A DNA stretch of 64,000 bases from GCA-2733415 sp965178655 (GTDB lineage Bacteria; Bacteroidota; Bacteroidia; Flavobacteriales; Flavobacteriaceae): the NCBI GenBank assembly GCA_965178655.1, contig OZ238266.1, forward strand, positions 2,065,712-2,129,711. Direction: 5' to 3'. Positions 25,269 through 34,256 of this stretch are shown here, piece by piece. The position numbers and the translations under genes were made by a program. Below the pieces are notes generated by a model. It did not search any database. It was not told the origin of the DNA and was given only the letters and a program-made list of their open reading frames with translations. Each line of letters opens with the position of its first letter. Within the stretch, counting starts at the first letter, position 1.

Positions 25269-28200
25269 ATGAAACGTATTACTTATTTATTAGTCTTGTT
25301 TGCTGTCGCTTTTACGTGGCAGGGTCAAGCGCAGTGTGATTACACATTGGAAATGAATGACTCATATGGCGATGGTTGGAACGGTAACACAATGGATGTC
25401 CTTGTAGGAGGTGTTGTTGTGTTAGACGACGTTACCATAGCTTCTGGGTCTCAAAATGTATTAACTTTTTCAGTAAATACTGGAGATGATGTAACTGCTG
25501 TATGGAATGCAGGAGGATCATGGGGTTCAGAAACATCTTATAAAATTTTAGATAATTCTGGAACAGAAGTGGGTGCAGCTGCACAAGCAGATATAGCATC
25601 AGGTACTATTACTGCGGCTTGCCCGATAGTGTCTTGTAACTACTCTTTAGAGATGAATGACTCATATGGTGATGGTTGGAACGGAAATACAATGGATGTT
25701 CTTGTTGCAGGAGTTGTAGTGTTAGATGATGTTACTATTTCTTCAGGTTCACAAAGTGTGTTATCTTTTTCTGTAAATGAAGGAGATGATGTAACTGCTG
25801 TATGGAATGCAGGCGGATCATGGGGTTCAGAAACATCTTATAAAATATTAGACCCTTCAGGGACAGAAGTGGCAGCAGCTGCAGAAGCAGATATTGTATC
25901 AGGTACTATTACTGCGGCTTGTCCGTCTTGTATAGTTCCTACAGATTTAGCTGTAGCAAACCTTACAACTACAAGTGCTGAATTAAGTTGGACTGCAGGA
26001 GCAGACGAAACACTTTGGGATATTGAATGGGGAGCAATAGGATTTACACAAGGTTCTGGAACAGTTGTTACAGGAGTTACAAATCCATATGTCTTATCAG
26101 GATTAACCTCTGGTACATCATATGACTTTTATGTACTTGCTGATTGTGGAAGTGGATTATCTACATGGGCTGGTCCTTTTAGTTTTATGACACAAACTAC
26201 ACCAGTAGCAATACCAAGTTGTGCTGATTTTGAAGCAAATGACTTAGGAGGTTCAATATCATTGACTACTAATGCTGAATCATCAGCATCTATAAGTGGT
26301 ACTGCAGGAGCAAATTCAAGTGCTTATGGAGTATTATTAACAGGAGGAGGGTCATCAGGATGGACTGGTTGGTCTACGTCTACATCAGAAACAAATGCAT
26401 GGGTAGATAATGCATCTCACCACGCATCTATAGATATGATTGTAGATGCAACTGCTCAATCAGTTGTAATATTAAAATACGATTTAAAACAAGGATATAG
26501 TTACGGAAACACATACTCATGGTTTAGAGTAACTGTTGACGGAACACAAATAGGAGCAAGTATGAATCCTACAACAAGTGATTCAGATACTTTTGTAAAC
26601 CATTCAGTTGACTTGTCAGCATACGCAGGAACAACCTTTACACTTAAGTTAGAATCTTCTGCTAAGTATGTAGATGATTTTTCTATGGTAGATAATATTT
26701 GTTTAACAGCACCTACATGTACACCGGCACAAGTAACAGCTACTTTAGCACCAGATTGTGCAAATACGCAATTTTATGTTGATGTAGATGTAACTTCAAT
26801 GGGAGATGCAGTTTCAGTTTCAAACGGAACAGACACATGGCCAATTACTGGAACAGGAGTTGTTTCAGCAGGACCATTTGCAGACGGTTCATTGCAAGAC
26901 TTAACTGTTGTTCATGCAGATGTTGAATGTGATATAGTATTAGGGAGTTTTACTTACGTTTGCCCACCAGCAAATGACTTATGTGAAGACGCTATTACAG
27001 TAGTTTGTGATGATGTTGTTACAGGGTCTACATTGTCTGCTACAAGTACAGGAGCACCAACAGGTTTCTGTGGAACAGGTTCAGGAGCGCCAGGAGTTTG
27101 GTATAGTTTCATGGGAACAGGAGATATTGTAACCGCATCATTATGTGGTTCAGATTTCGATACAAAAATTCAAATATATGAAGGAACTTGCGACGCATTA
27201 GTATGTGTTGGTGGTAATGATGATAACTGGGCTGCTTGTAGTTCTTCTGCATCAGAAACATTATTCTTGTCAACTGCAGGAACAGAATACTTTATATATG
27301 TATATGGTTATGGTTCAAATACTGGTAACTATACACTAACAATGAGTTGTGTGGCACCACCACCGCCACCAGCAAATGATGATTGTTCTGAAGCAGTAGA
27401 TTTAACTGTTAATCCAGACTTAGAGTGTGGAACAGTTACTTCAGGAACTATTTTAGGAGGAACAGATTCTATGGAAACTGACCCTTCTTGTTGGACAACA
27501 ACAAATGATGATGTGTGGTATTCATTTACGGCAACATCTACAACGCATACGGTTTCTTTAGATAATATAGCAGGTTCAACAACAAACCTAGATATAGCAG
27601 TGTTTGAAGGACAGTGTGGTGCATTAGTAGAAGTTTCTTGTGGAGGAACAGAGATTGCCGTTACAGGATTAGTAGTAGGTAACTCTTACCTTGTAAGTGT
27701 GCATTCTGGAGGATCAACACCATTCCAAGACTCAACTTTTGATATTTGTGTAGGAACACCACCACCACCAATTGTAACAGATATTGTTACTTATACACCA
27801 GAAGAATTAATTACAGAGGTGTTAATTGATAGTGATTGTGCTACAGTAACTAATATTCAATATGAATCTCATTCATTTGATGACAACATAGGGTTTAGTT
27901 ACTTTACTGATGGTGGATCTGATTTTCCTTTTGCAGATGGTATTGTACTATCTTCAGGAGCTGCTGTTGAGGCAGAAGGACCATTTAGTAATGGGGCTTC
28001 AGGAAGCTTTGGAGGCGCAGGAGATACTGATTTAGAAAACGAAACAGGAGTAGCTGTAACAAACGATGCTACTTATATTGAATTTGATTTTGTGCCAATT
28101 GCACCTCAAATTTCATTTGATTTTATTATGGCATCATCTGAATATGCTGGGTCTTTTCAATGTAATTATGAAGATGCATTTGCATTTATTTTAACAGCAG

Positions 28201-29429
28201 CAGATGGTACAACAACAAATTTAGCGGTATTACCAACAACAGATTCTGGTAACCCATTTGTTACAGTAACAAATATACACCCAGAAGTACCGGGGTCTTG
28301 TGCCGCTGTAAATGAGCAATATTTCCATAGTTATACACCACAGTATGGCGAAATAGGATATACAGGTAGAACAGTTGCTTTAACGGCATTTTCTCCAGTA
28401 ACTCCAGGAGAGCAATACCATATTAAGCTAGTTGTTGCCGATCAAAGTGATAGTGTAGTAGATACTGCAGTATTTCTTTTAGGAGGTAGTTTCTCTTTAG
28501 GAGAGATTGATCTAGGAGAAGATGTATTCTTAGGAGACCCTGAGGCTTTATGTGAAGGAGAAATATCTGAACTTAATGCAGGAGTAATACCAGCAGGAAC
28601 AAATATTGTTTGGACACAAGATGGAGATGTGGTAGAAGGAAGTACTACTGTAAATCCTGATACTGGAGAAACAGAGCAAATTTTAGTAATTTCAGAAACA
28701 GGAGATTACTCGGCTACCGTTACTTTTGATAATACCGATTGTAGTGTAGAGAATACAGTTCATGTTGAATTCTATCCAAATGCAATACCAGACTTAGGTT
28801 CTAATGTAGTAAAATGTGCTAATGAAGAATTAGTATTATATGCAAATGTTATAAATAGCGATGATCCAAACATGGGTGAAATAGCATATACATGGTCTTA
28901 TAACGGCGTAGTGATTGCAGGTGAAACATCAAGTGAGCTTACAATATCTGCAACAACTGTAGTTGCAAGTGATAATAGTGCAGCAGGAGCAGTACAGTTT
29001 GTAGATCCAATTAACGGAACAACAGTATATGCATCACTTAGTAGTGAAGGTGTATATAACTTAGGGTTATTTACTGTTAGCACTGTAGATACAAGTTCTG
29101 GTTGTGTAGGTAATGAAAGTGATGTTCAAGTTGATTTCTATGCAAATCCAAACTGTGTTACAGTACCTTCAGGTATCTCACCAAACAATGATGGTGTAAA
29201 CGATTGTTTAGCATTAGATAACTTAATGAATACTATCGGTTCAGGAAACATACAAGTATACAACCGTTACGGAACTCGGGTATATAATAGTGAAGTTTAC
29301 TCAAGAGAGTGGTGCGGAACTGATATGAATGGTGAAGTATTACCAACAGGTACGTATTACTATGTGTTAACATACGATAATGGTATAGCGCCATATAAAG
29401 GATGGATTTATATCAATACAGAAAAGTAA
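25269..29429 (+). CDS. Giant T9SS type B sorted surface protein with choice-of-anchor L domain
   Basis: Predicted cell-surface or secreted protein of 1386 residues. A signal peptide ends at QGQA before Gln 22. Two near-identical 97-residue repeats follow (C23-P119 and C123-P219) built around LEMNDSYGDGWNGNTMDVL. Then come a fibronectin type III-like domain (about 222-315), a MAM/concanavalin-like segment, pre-peptidase-like Cys-bearing domains near 570-830, a choice-of-anchor L domain (about 836-1085), Ig-like segments, and the C-terminal T9SS type B (gliding motility-associated) sorting domain from about 1297 (ISPNNDGVNDC, IQVYNRYGTRVYNS, GTYYYVLTY). It is followed by PorP/SprF and PorE-like genes, which fits a dedicated export partner. 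Confidence 0.9.
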   Translation: MKRITYLLVLFAVAFTWQGQAQCDYTLEMNDSYGDGWNGNTMDVLVGGVVVLDDVTIASGSQNVLTFSVNTGDDVTAVWNAGGSWGSETSYKILDNSGTEVGAAAQADIASGTITAACPIVSCNYSLEMNDSYGDGWNGNTMDVLVAGVVVLDDVTISSGSQSVLSFSVNEGDDVTAVWNAGGSWGSETSYKILDPSGTEVAAAAEADIVSGTITAACPSCIVPTDLAVANLTTTSAELSWTAGADETLWDIEWGAIGFTQGSGTVVTGVTNPYVLSGLTSGTSYDFYVLADCGSGLSTWAGPFSFMTQTTPVAIPSCADFEANDLGGSISLTTNAESSASISGTAGANSSAYGVLLTGGGSSGWTGWSTSTSETNAWVDNASHHASIDMIVDATAQSVVILKYDLKQGYSYGNTYSWFRVTVDGTQIGASMNPTTSDSDTFVNHSVDLSAYAGTTFTLKLESSAKYVDDFSMVDNICLTAPTCTPAQVTATLAPDCANTQFYVDVDVTSMGDAVSVSNGTDTWPITGTGVVSAGPFADGSLQDLTVVHADVECDIVLGSFTYVCPPANDLCEDAITVVCDDVVTGSTLSATSTGAPTGFCGTGSGAPGVWYSFMGTGDIVTASLCGSDFDTKIQIYEGTCDALVCVGGNDDNWAACSSSASETLFLSTAGTEYFIYVYGYGSNTGNYTLTMSCVAPPPPPANDDCSEAVDLTVNPDLECGTVTSGTILGGTDSMETDPSCWTTTNDDVWYSFTATSTTHTVSLDNIAGSTTNLDIAVFEGQCGALVEVSCGGTEIAVTGLVVGNSYLVSVHSGGSTPFQDSTFDICVGTPPPPIVTDIVTYTPEELITEVLIDSDCATVTNIQYESHSFDDNIGFSYFTDGGSDFPFADGIVLSSGAAVEAEGPFSNGASGSFGGAGDTDLENETGVAVTNDATYIEFDFVPIAPQISFDFIMASSEYAGSFQCNYEDAFAFILTAADGTTTNLAVLPTTDSGNPFVTVTNIHPEVPGSCAAVNEQYFHSYTPQYGEIGYTGRTVALTAFSPVTPGEQYHIKLVVADQSDSVVDTAVFLLGGSFSLGEIDLGEDVFLGDPEALCEGEISELNAGVIPAGTNIVWTQDGDVVEGSTTVNPDTGETEQILVISETGDYSATVTFDNTDCSVENTVHVEFYPNAIPDLGSNVVKCANEELVLYANVINSDDPNMGEIAYTWSYNGVVIAGETSSELTISATTVVASDNSAAGAVQFVDPINGTTVYASLSSEGVYNLGLFTVSTVDTSSGCVGNESDVQVDFYANPNCVTVPSGISPNNDGVNDCLALDNLMNTIGSGNIQVYNRYGTRVYNSEVYSREWCGTDMNGEVLPTGTYYYVLTYDNGIAPYKGWIYINTEK
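25335..25925 (+). repeat. Two tandem 97-codon repeats, 300-base period
   Basis: Copies at 25335-25625 and 25635-25925 encode nearly the same domain (for example DDVTAVWNAGGSWGSETSYK in both). The high nucleotide similarity suggests a recent duplication within the gene. Confidence 0.9.
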
Positions 29430-29457
29430 AAACTAATAAACTAAATAATAAACGTAT

Positions 29458-30372
29458 ATGAAAAAAATAATAATAGCAATGGTTGTACTACTAGGATATA
29501 GTAGTACAAGTGTTGCACAGCAAGACCCACAATATACACAGTATATGTATAATCAATCTGTAATGAATCCGGCATATGCTGGATCTACAGAAGGATTAGC
29601 AATAACTACTCTGTATAGAGATCAATGGCAAGGATTTGATGGCGCACCTAAAACAATGACTTTATCGGTACACAGTCCGGTGGGTGAAAGAGTAGGTTTA
29701 GGTTTGTCTATAATTTCAGATCAACATGGTCCAGTAAAAGAGAACAATATTTATGCAGACTTTTCTTACACGCTAAATTTAAAAGGAAACGCTAAATTAG
29801 CATTTGGTGTAAAAGCAGGTGTTACCTTACATGATGTAGGGTTGTTTACAGATGTTGTAACTCAAATTTCAGGAGATGAAGCTTTTAGTGAAGATATAAA
29901 CGAAGTAACGCCAAACGCAGGTTTAGGAGCATTCTACTATACTGATAAGTTTTATGTAGGACTTTCTGTGCCAAACATCTTAAATAGTGTGCATTTAGAT
30001 GTAAATGGGATTGCTTTCGGGTCAGAAATTCAACATTATTTTGTTAGTGCAGGATATGTGTTTCAGTTGAGTGAAACAACAAAATTAAAACCATCTGTTT
30101 TAGTAAAATCAGCTTTTGGAGCACCAACATCTTTTGATGTAAATGCTAATGTTTTACTACATGATAAATTTGAGTTAGGGGTTTCATATAGAAATGATGA
30201 TTCATTTAGTGGTTTAGTAGGATTTGCTTTTTCAGACAGTATTCGTATAGGATATGCATATGATCATATTGTATCTGATATTAATATCGGAACAAATGCT
30301 TCTCATGAAGTATTTTTACAATTTGATTTAAGCTTTACTAAAAAAGTATCACGTTCTCCAAGATTTTTCTAA
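29458..30372 (+). CDS. PorP/SprF family T9SS membrane protein
   Basis: Outer-membrane beta-barrel protein of 304 residues from the PorP/SprF family, partners of type B sorted proteins. The signal peptide ends in TSVA before QQ. Characteristic is QDPQYTQYMYNQSVMNPAYAGS directly after it, then alternating hydrophobic strands, ending in FDLSFTKKVSRSPRFF (terminal aromatic). In Flavobacterium johnsoniae SprF is needed to secrete the adhesin SprB; by analogy this one probably serves the protein encoded 28 bases upstream. Confidence 0.93.
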   Translation: MKKIIIAMVVLLGYSSTSVAQQDPQYTQYMYNQSVMNPAYAGSTEGLAITTLYRDQWQGFDGAPKTMTLSVHSPVGERVGLGLSIISDQHGPVKENNIYADFSYTLNLKGNAKLAFGVKAGVTLHDVGLFTDVVTQISGDEAFSEDINEVTPNAGLGAFYYTDKFYVGLSVPNILNSVHLDVNGIAFGSEIQHYFVSAGYVFQLSETTKLKPSVLVKSAFGAPTSFDVNANVLLHDKFELGVSYRNDDSFSGLVGFAFSDSIRIGYAYDHIVSDINIGTNASHEVFLQFDLSFTKKVSRSPRFF

Positions 30373-30390
30373 TATAAATACAGTAATCAC

Positions 30391-32283
30391 ATGAAAAAAT
30401 ATATATATACAGGAGTACTACTATTAGGAATGCTAGGAGTAAATGCTCAAAATAAAGACACTAAAAAAGCAGATAAGCACTATGATAATCTTGAGTATGT
30501 ACGTGCTATATCAGAATATTTAGAAGTTGTTGAAGATGGTAATGCAGACGCTTACGTACATGGTCGTTTAGCAGATGCTTATTATAAAACATCTAACACT
30601 GCAGAGTCTGCAGCATGGTACGCTAGAGCCCTTGCAGTAGCGCCAAATGCAGGACAGTATTTTAACTATGCACAAGCATTAAAAGCAAATGGTAATTATG
30701 ATGCAGCAAATGACGCAATGAATTCATTTGCAAATTTAGCGCCTAATGATGCTAGAGCAATTGCTCATAAAAACAACCCAAATGCTATTTCTGATTTGTT
30801 AAACGAAGACCCAAACTTTACAGTAAAGGCACTGGAAGGGTTTAATACACCATATTCAGAATTTGGGCCGTTATTACATAAAAGTCAGTTGTACTACGCT
30901 TCAGCAAGAAGTGAAAAGTCTAAAAAATATGGTTGGAATAAAGAACCATTTTTAGATGTCTATGTTTCAAATTACGATGCAGTATCTGGAGAAATGTCAA
31001 ATGAATTGGCATTAACTGGTGGCGTTAATACTTCTAAAAATGAAGGAACAGTGAGTTTTAGCCCAGACGGAAATACCATGTATTTCTCAGGAGAAAGCGT
31101 ACTTCGTAACGCCGGTATTTTTAAGAAGAAATTTATTAAAGATGATAGCGGGAAAAGTACTATTAATATTTACTCTGCAACATTAGAAGGTGGAGAGTGG
31201 AAAAATATTACTTCACTGCCATTTAATGGAGATAATCATAACAGTGGTGGGCCTGCAGTAAATGTAGACGGATCACGTTTATACTTTAGTTCAGATATGG
31301 AAGGATCTCTGGGAGATTCAGATATTTGGTATGTTGCTATTAACGGTGATGGTACTTATGGACTTCCTGTAAATTTAGGGCCATCAATTAATACTGATGG
31401 AAAAGAAGCCTTTCCTTTTGTTAGTAGTGATAACATGTTGTACTTTTCATCAAACGGACATCCAGGTTTAGGAATGTTAGACGTTTTTGGTGCAGCAATT
31501 AAAGGAGATGATTTTGGAGCACTTAGAAATGTTGGCGCACCAATAAATTCTGGTAATGACGACTTTAGTTTTTCTATTGATGAAGCAACTAAAATTGGTT
31601 TCTTTGCATCTAACCGTCCAGGGGGTGCAGGTAGTGATGATATTTACTCTTTTGAGCAAATTGCACCAATTTGTGAAGTTGAATTAACAGTGAAAGTTGT
31701 TGATAGTAGAACAAATGAAGCTTTAGTAAATGCATCAGTTCTTGTTTTTGGAGATGATAATGTACAAGTAGCTTCTAAAATGACTAACGCTAATGGTGAA
31801 ATTATATTTATGTATGAGTGCGATCAAGCATTTAGAGTTGAAGCAAGCATGGAAACATATACAGGTAATGCTGTAGCTGTTGAGAAAACAAGCGAAAGAA
31901 CAATTGCTAAAACAGTAGTGCTTGAAGCACCTATTGAGTTAAAGCCAATTTTCTTTGACCTTGATAAATATGATATTACAGAAGCAGCTATAGTTGAATT
32001 AGATAAAGTTGTAACTTTATTACAAGACAACCCACAGATGATTATCCGTGTAGAGTCTCATACAGATTCAAGAGCTAGTGATAAATACAATATGGAGTTA
32101 TCAACTAACCGTGTAAAAGCTTCGGTTGATTATATTCTTTCTAAAGGAATTCATGCACATAGAGTTTATGGTAAAGGATTTGGAGAAACACAATTAGTAA
32201 ATGATTGTGCCAATGATGTTGACTGTTCTGAAGAAGAGCACCAAGCTAATCGTAGATCAGAATTCTTTATTGTAGAAGACTAA
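30391..32283 (+). CDS. PorE-like OmpA-family protein (TPR, beta-propeller, carboxypeptidase-regulatory, OmpA)
   Basis: Periplasmic or outer-membrane-associated protein of 630 residues, with a signal peptide (VNA before Gln 20), TPR-like helices (about residues 25-125, SEYLEVVEDGNADAYVHGRL), a WD40-like/PD40 propeller (about 150-430; VSFSPDGNTMYFSGE, GSRLYFSSDMEG, DNMLYFSSNGHPG), a carboxypeptidase regulatory-like segment (about 430-510) and a C-terminal OmpA peptidoglycan-binding domain (FFDLDKYDI, RVESHTDSRAS, HQANRRSEF). This order matches PorE, which anchors the T9SS PorK/N ring to peptidoglycan. It is 18 bases after the PorP/SprF gene, so the three genes probably form one operon. Many flavobacteria have several such paralogues. 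Confidence 0.9.
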   Translation: MKKYIYTGVLLLGMLGVNAQNKDTKKADKHYDNLEYVRAISEYLEVVEDGNADAYVHGRLADAYYKTSNTAESAAWYARALAVAPNAGQYFNYAQALKANGNYDAANDAMNSFANLAPNDARAIAHKNNPNAISDLLNEDPNFTVKALEGFNTPYSEFGPLLHKSQLYYASARSEKSKKYGWNKEPFLDVYVSNYDAVSGEMSNELALTGGVNTSKNEGTVSFSPDGNTMYFSGESVLRNAGIFKKKFIKDDSGKSTINIYSATLEGGEWKNITSLPFNGDNHNSGGPAVNVDGSRLYFSSDMEGSLGDSDIWYVAINGDGTYGLPVNLGPSINTDGKEAFPFVSSDNMLYFSSNGHPGLGMLDVFGAAIKGDDFGALRNVGAPINSGNDDFSFSIDEATKIGFFASNRPGGAGSDDIYSFEQIAPICEVELTVKVVDSRTNEALVNASVLVFGDDNVQVASKMTNANGEIIFMYECDQAFRVEASMETYTGNAVAVEKTSERTIAKTVVLEAPIELKPIFFDLDKYDITEAAIVELDKVVTLLQDNPQMIIRVESHTDSRASDKYNMELSTNRVKASVDYILSKGIHAHRVYGKGFGETQLVNDCANDVDCSEEEHQANRRSEFFIVED

Positions 32284-32302
32284 GCAATAAAATAATTTAT
32301 AT

Positions 32303-32334
32303 AAAAAGCCTCAGCGGAAACGTTGAGGCTTTTT
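32303..32334 (+). terminator. Terminator of the surface-protein operon
   Basis: GCCTCAGCG/CGTTGAGGC stem capped by GAAA, with flanking A5 and T6 tracts, 20 bases after the PorE-like stop. Confidence 0.9.
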
Positions 32335-32370
32335 TGTGTCAGCTATTTTAAGTACTTTCGTTGTCTACAT

Positions 32371-33270
32371 ATGTCAAAAACAACAACTAATCTTATTTTA
32401 AAAATACTAAAGTTTTTATATCAAAACTTTATAATAATTCTTCCTTTGTTTGTAGGAGTAAATTTGTTGTTTCAGAGTTTAAATAGTAATGACTTAACGG
32501 TTTACTTATATGACTCACAAAAAGAAGAAGCTGCTTTTGTATCAAAATTCGAAATTTATAATGAAGGCTCTGCAGTTTCAAAAAATGAGCTAATACAGCC
32601 ACTTATAATTAACCTTGCAGCAGACAATACAATTTTAAGTTTTGATTTGATTCAGAAAAACCCAAGTGCTATAAAAGTATGGTTTAGTAAAAGGAATACA
32701 AATAAACTTTCAGTAGATTTTAATTTATTAAATAACGCAGAAAGTATTACCTTTTTAATAGTCTCAAAAAGACCAATACATGAATTTACCGTTAGCTCTA
32801 GAATAAAAAATGTTAAAGAAGTAATTACATACCACTACAAAGAAAAACCAAAAATATATGATAGAATAAACACATTTTGGATATTTTTATGTTTCTTTAG
32901 TATTATATCTTTTATTGACGCATACAAGCTAAGAGTTAAAAACAAGCAATTAAAGGCTTTGTTTTTATTGATTGAAAGTCTAGCTATAGATACTGATGAA
33001 AAACGTTTTTTAGAGACATATAAAGAAGCCTATACAAGATATAATATACGTTTTAAGAAAAATGTAATAACAGTAACTGCGGAGATGAGTGTTCTATTTT
33101 CGAAGATAGATTTTTATAACATAGAACAGATACAGCAAGAGATGAAACATAAGACTAAATGGGCTGTGTTTTATACGCTTCGTAAGCCATACCTAATTTT
33201 GAGCCCGATATTATTCCTAATTAGTATTATTGCAATAATTATTTCTGTAATGTATTACGCAATTTTATAA
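32371..33270 (+). CDS. Membrane protein of unknown function
   Basis: 299 residues, not recognised. The start is at ATG 32371 (MSKTTTNLILKILKF): an earlier in-frame start would lie within the terminator. Hydrophobic segments are near residues 18-34 (IIILPLFVGVNLLF), 164-181 (FWIFLCFFSIISFI) and at the C-terminus (ILSPILFLISIIAIIISVMYY). Between the first two is an extracytoplasmic beta-rich region of about 120 residues; between the last two a charged, helical cytoplasmic segment of 95 residues. It is followed 21 bases later by bshB1, probably on one transcript, but no link to bacillithiol can be shown from the sequence. Confidence 0.75.
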   Translation: MSKTTTNLILKILKFLYQNFIIILPLFVGVNLLFQSLNSNDLTVYLYDSQKEEAAFVSKFEIYNEGSAVSKNELIQPLIINLAADNTILSFDLIQKNPSAIKVWFSKRNTNKLSVDFNLLNNAESITFLIVSKRPIHEFTVSSRIKNVKEVITYHYKEKPKIYDRINTFWIFLCFFSIISFIDAYKLRVKNKQLKALFLLIESLAIDTDEKRFLETYKEAYTRYNIRFKKNVITVTAEMSVLFSKIDFYNIEQIQQEMKHKTKWAVFYTLRKPYLILSPILFLISIIAIIISVMYYAIL

Positions 33271-33291
33271 CAAAATAAAAACAATAGAATT

Positions 33292-34011
33292 ATGATAAAA
33301 TTAGATATACTTGCTTTTGGGGCACATCCTGATGATGTAGAGTTAGGCTGTGGTGCTACTATAGCAAAAGCAGTAGCTTCTGGTAAAAAAGTGGGTATTA
33401 TAGATTTAACAAAGGGGGAGTTAGGTACACGTGGCACAGCAGAATTACGATTAAAAGAATCTAATATTGCTAAAAACGAATTAGGTGTTATAGTTCGTGA
33501 AAACTTAGAATTTTCGGATGCTTTTTTTGTAAACGATAAAGCACATCAATTAGCGGTGATTAAAATGATTCGTAAATATCAACCAAACATTGTATTGTGT
33601 AATGCCATTGAGGATAGGCATATAGACCATTCAAAAGCTTCAAAATTAGTGTCTGACGCTTGTTTTCTTTCAGGGTTATTAAAGATTGAAACTTTATTAG
33701 ATGGAAAAATTCAAGATAAATGGCGTCCAAGCCAAGTATATCATTATATTCAGTGGAATACTGTTACTCCAGACTTTGTAGTAGATGTGTCGGGGTATAT
33801 GGATGTTAAAACATCAGCTGTAAAAGCATATGCTTCACAATTTTATGACTGTGATAGTAAAGAGGAAGAAACACCTATTACAAGTAAAAACTTTATAGAC
33901 AGTGTTTTGTATCGTGCACAAGACTTAGGCCGATTGGTAGGTGTTGATGCTGCCGAAGGATTTACAACAGAACGCTATGTTGCTGTTAAAAATTTAGATG
34001 ATTTATTTTAA
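33292..34011 (+). CDS. bshB1: Bacillithiol biosynthesis deacetylase BshB1
   Basis: Zinc-dependent LmbE/PIG-L-type deacetylase that removes acetyl from GlcNAc-malate in bacillithiol biosynthesis. The 239 residues start with LDILAFGAHPDDVELGCGAT, containing the metal-binding AHPDD motif, then DLTKGELGTRGTAELR and EDRHIDHSKAS with further metal-binding His. This combination identifies BshB1 among LmbE proteins. Other bsh genes are not in the window, but the bacilliredoxin-like YtxJ is encoded at 40733. Confidence 0.93.
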   Translation: MIKLDILAFGAHPDDVELGCGATIAKAVASGKKVGIIDLTKGELGTRGTAELRLKESNIAKNELGVIVRENLEFSDAFFVNDKAHQLAVIKMIRKYQPNIVLCNAIEDRHIDHSKASKLVSDACFLSGLLKIETLLDGKIQDKWRPSQVYHYIQWNTVTPDFVVDVSGYMDVKTSAVKAYASQFYDCDSKEEETPITSKNFIDSVLYRAQDLGRLVGVDAAEGFTTERYVAVKNLDDLF

Positions 34012-34072
34012 TAAATGCTAATAGAAAGGCAATGAATGGTTTAACTTTTTATTACAAAAAAAATAATATTTA

Positions 34073-34105
34073 TTGTTTAATAAGTTAAAATATTACTTAC
34101 ATTTG
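34073..34105 (+). promoter_or_regulatory. Promoter of tRNA-His
   Basis: TACATTTG (34098-34105) is a full -7 match. TTG at 34073-34075 is 22 bases upstream. The -7 box ends 14 bases before the tRNA. Confidence 0.65.
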
Positions 34106-34119
34106 CACTCGCAATAAAT

Positions 34120-34194
34120 GGTGGTTGTAGCTCAGTTGGTTAGAGCATCGGTTTGTGGTACCGAGGGTCGCCGGTTCGAATCCGGTCTTCCACC
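34120..34194 (+). tRNA. tRNA-His (anticodon GTG)
   Basis: Includes the extra G(-1) at 34120 facing C73 at 34194, typical of tRNA-His. The anticodon stem is TCGGT/ACCGA with loop TTGTGGT (GTG), T-stem GCCGG/CCGGT. The acceptor GTGGTTG pairs with CTTCCAC except for two apparent U-U oppositions at 5-68 and 6-67. CCA is not encoded. Confidence 0.93.
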
Positions 34195-34201
34195 CAAAAG
34201 C

Positions 34202-34231
34202 AAAAAGCTTCTCAGAAATGAGAAGCTTTTT
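34202..34231 (+). terminator. Terminator of tRNA-His
   Basis: AAAAAGCTTCTCA, loop GAAA, and TGAGAAGCTTTTT followed by more T. With its A and T tracts it may also stop the convergent beta-helix lipoprotein transcript, which ends at 34257. Confidence 0.85.
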
Positions 34232-34256
34232 TTGTGGATATTATTCTAGTGTAAAA

